Source of the DNA: an uncultured bacterium
GTDB taxonomy: Bacteria; Bacillota; Clostridia; Christensenellales; Borkfalkiaceae
Assembly (NCBI GenBank): GCA_934871445.1
Contig: CAKXBD010000037.1
Location: 1-15,436 of the forward strand
Length of the DNA stretch: 15,436 nt
Reading direction: 5' to 3'
A program made the translations under genes and the position numbers. The notes below the pieces were generated by a model that had not been told where the DNA came from, did not search any database, and saw only the letters and a list, made by a program, of their open reading frames with translations. Positions 14,467-15,436 of the stretch are shown here, piece by piece. Every line of letters begins with the position of its first letter. Position 1 is the stretch's first letter.

Positions 14467-15436
14467 ATGAAACAATACAATGCCGGTGTCATCGGCGCTA
14501 CGGGAATGGTGGGACAGCGCTTCCTCCTTCTGCTCGAAAATCACCCTCTTTTCAAGGTTACGGCTTTGGCAGCGTCCGGTCGTTCGGCCGGAAAAACTTA
14601 CGGGGAAGCAGTCAAGGACAAATGGGCGTTCGATTGTCCCGTTCCCAAAAAATATGTTTCCATGACTGTTTTCGACGCGGAAAAGGACGCGGATGCCATA
14701 GCGGAAAAAGTCGATTTTGTCTTTTGTGCCGTCAATATGGATAAAGCAAAGATAAAAGCGCTCGAAGAGAGCTATGCAAAGCGGGAAATTCCCGTAGTTT
14801 CGAATAATTCCGCTCACCGCTTTACCCCGGACGTACCTATGGTGATTCCCGAAATCAATCCGGAGCACCTCGAAATCATCTCTGCGCAAAAAGAGCGCCT
14901 CGGGACAAAGAAGGGTTTTATCGCAGTCAAGTCCAATTGTTCTTTGCAATCTTACGTTCCCCTTCTGCACCCGTTGAAAAAATTCAATATAAAATCGGCG
15001 GCCGTATGTACTTATCAGGCTATTTCCGGAGCGGGAAAAACATTTGCGACTATGCCGGAAATCGTAGATAACGTAATCCCCTATATCGGCGGGGAAGAAG
15101 AAAAAAGCGAAAAGGAGCCCTTAAAAATCTGGGGACATATCGAAGGAAAAGAAATCGTTTCCGCAAACGGCCCAGTAATTACAGCACAATGTCTCAGAGT
15201 ACCCGTTTCCGACGGGCATATGGCAGCCGTATTCGTCTCCTTTGAAAAAAAGCCCTCTAAAGAAGAAATACTCGAAGCATGTGCAACTTATAGCGGAGAG
15301 CCGCAGGTTCTCAAACTTCCCTCCGCCCCCGAAAAGTTCATTCGTTATTTCGAAGAGGACGCGCGGCCGCAGACGAAATCCGACCGCATGGAGGGCGGCG
15401 GCATGACGATAACGGCGGGGCGCCTGCGCGAAGATA
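14467..15436 (+). CDS. asd: Aspartate-semialdehyde dehydrogenase, 3' end outside the window
   Basis: Asd reduces L-aspartyl phosphate to aspartate semialdehyde with NADPH, feeding lysine/diaminopimelate, threonine and methionine synthesis. The open frame gives 323 codons and continues past the window; the family is about 350-360 aa, so only the tail is missing. Visible are the NADP-binding GVIGATGMVGQRF (7-19), SNNSAHRF (about 114-121), the catalytic cysteine in VKSNC158SLQSY, Gln184 in CTYQAISGAGKTF, and the catalytic-base histidine His251 in RVPVSDGHMAAVFVSF. The GATGMVGQRF and ISGAGKT signatures place it in the archaeal/fungal-like class of Asd rather than the E. coli class. AAGGAG stands 6 bases before the ATG. 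It is transcribed under lysine-riboswitch control and may be followed by dapA or other lysine genes, which I cannot see. Confidence 0.96.
   Translation, partial: MKQYNAGVIGATGMVGQRFLLLLENHPLFKVTALAASGRSAGKTYGEAVKDKWAFDCPVPKKYVSMTVFDAEKDADAIAEKVDFVFCAVNMDKAKIKALEESYAKREIPVVSNNSAHRFTPDVPMVIPEINPEHLEIISAQKERLGTKKGFIAVKSNCSLQSYVPLLHPLKKFNIKSAAVCTYQAISGAGKTFATMPEIVDNVIPYIGGEEEKSEKEPLKIWGHIEGKEIVSANGPVITAQCLRVPVSDGHMAAVFVSFEKKPSKEEILEACATYSGEPQVLKLPSAPEKFIRYFEEDARPQTKSDRMEGGGMTITAGRLRED

Noticed and set aside
13821..14744. 307-aa plus-strand frame across the asd leader
   Set aside because: It runs through two promoters, the lysine riboswitch and its terminator, and then out of frame through asd.
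14440..14970. 176-aa minus-strand frame
   Set aside because: Antisense to asd, whose catalytic motifs are in the plus-strand frame.

Overview
The window suggests an endospore-forming, Gram-positive member of the Clostridia. The clearest sign is an intact spoIVA, a gene essential for spore coat assembly. Supporting signs are RNase J, the trmR/U32-peptidase pair for tRNA wobble-base modification, strong AAGGAG-type ribosome binding sites, sigma-A-like promoters and a lysine riboswitch on asd. I cannot assign a genus; an uncultured gut-type lineage is only a guess.

Layout. Everything except the rightmost gene is on the minus strand. Reading in the direction of transcription, from right to left, there are four groups. 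(1) A sigma-A-type promoter at 14073-14101 drives a six-helix membrane protein (12734-14029). It is followed, across a hairpin, by a SAM methyltransferase, hslO (Hsp33), a TPR protein and a HEAT-like protein, ending in a strong terminator at 8369-8414. (2) A sigma-E-like promoter, interleaved with that terminator, precedes spoIVA. A 56-aa His-rich small protein (6612-6782) and a terminator (6549-6584) follow. (3) A 534-base gene-free stretch (6078-6611) carries a near-consensus promoter with no convincing reading frame behind it, so a candidate small RNA of about 180 nt. A second, weaker promoter there serves a 1064-aa repeat protein (2883-6077). (4) rnj (RNase J), trmR and the first 32 codons of a U32 peptidase form a tight group that runs off the left edge.

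On the plus strand, diverging from group 1, a consensus promoter (14151-14179) drives asd through a lysine (L-box) riboswitch and an intrinsic terminator. asd runs off the right edge, lacking only its last few dozen codons.

How the genes work together. TrmR and the U32 protein probably act in sequence to make 5-methoxyuridine at tRNA position 34. RNase J is the processive mRNA nuclease of this lineage. asd supplies the diaminopimelate/lysine branch and is switched off by lysine. Hsp33 is a redox-activated holdase; its co-transcribed TPR and HEAT-like partners have no known role. The large repeat protein, with about 21 copies of an IDYxxL...VAEKVxxP motif, an acidic linker and a conserved basic C-terminal domain, is the least explained gene and the best candidate for undescribed biology, together with the orphan promoter and the small protein behind spoIVA.
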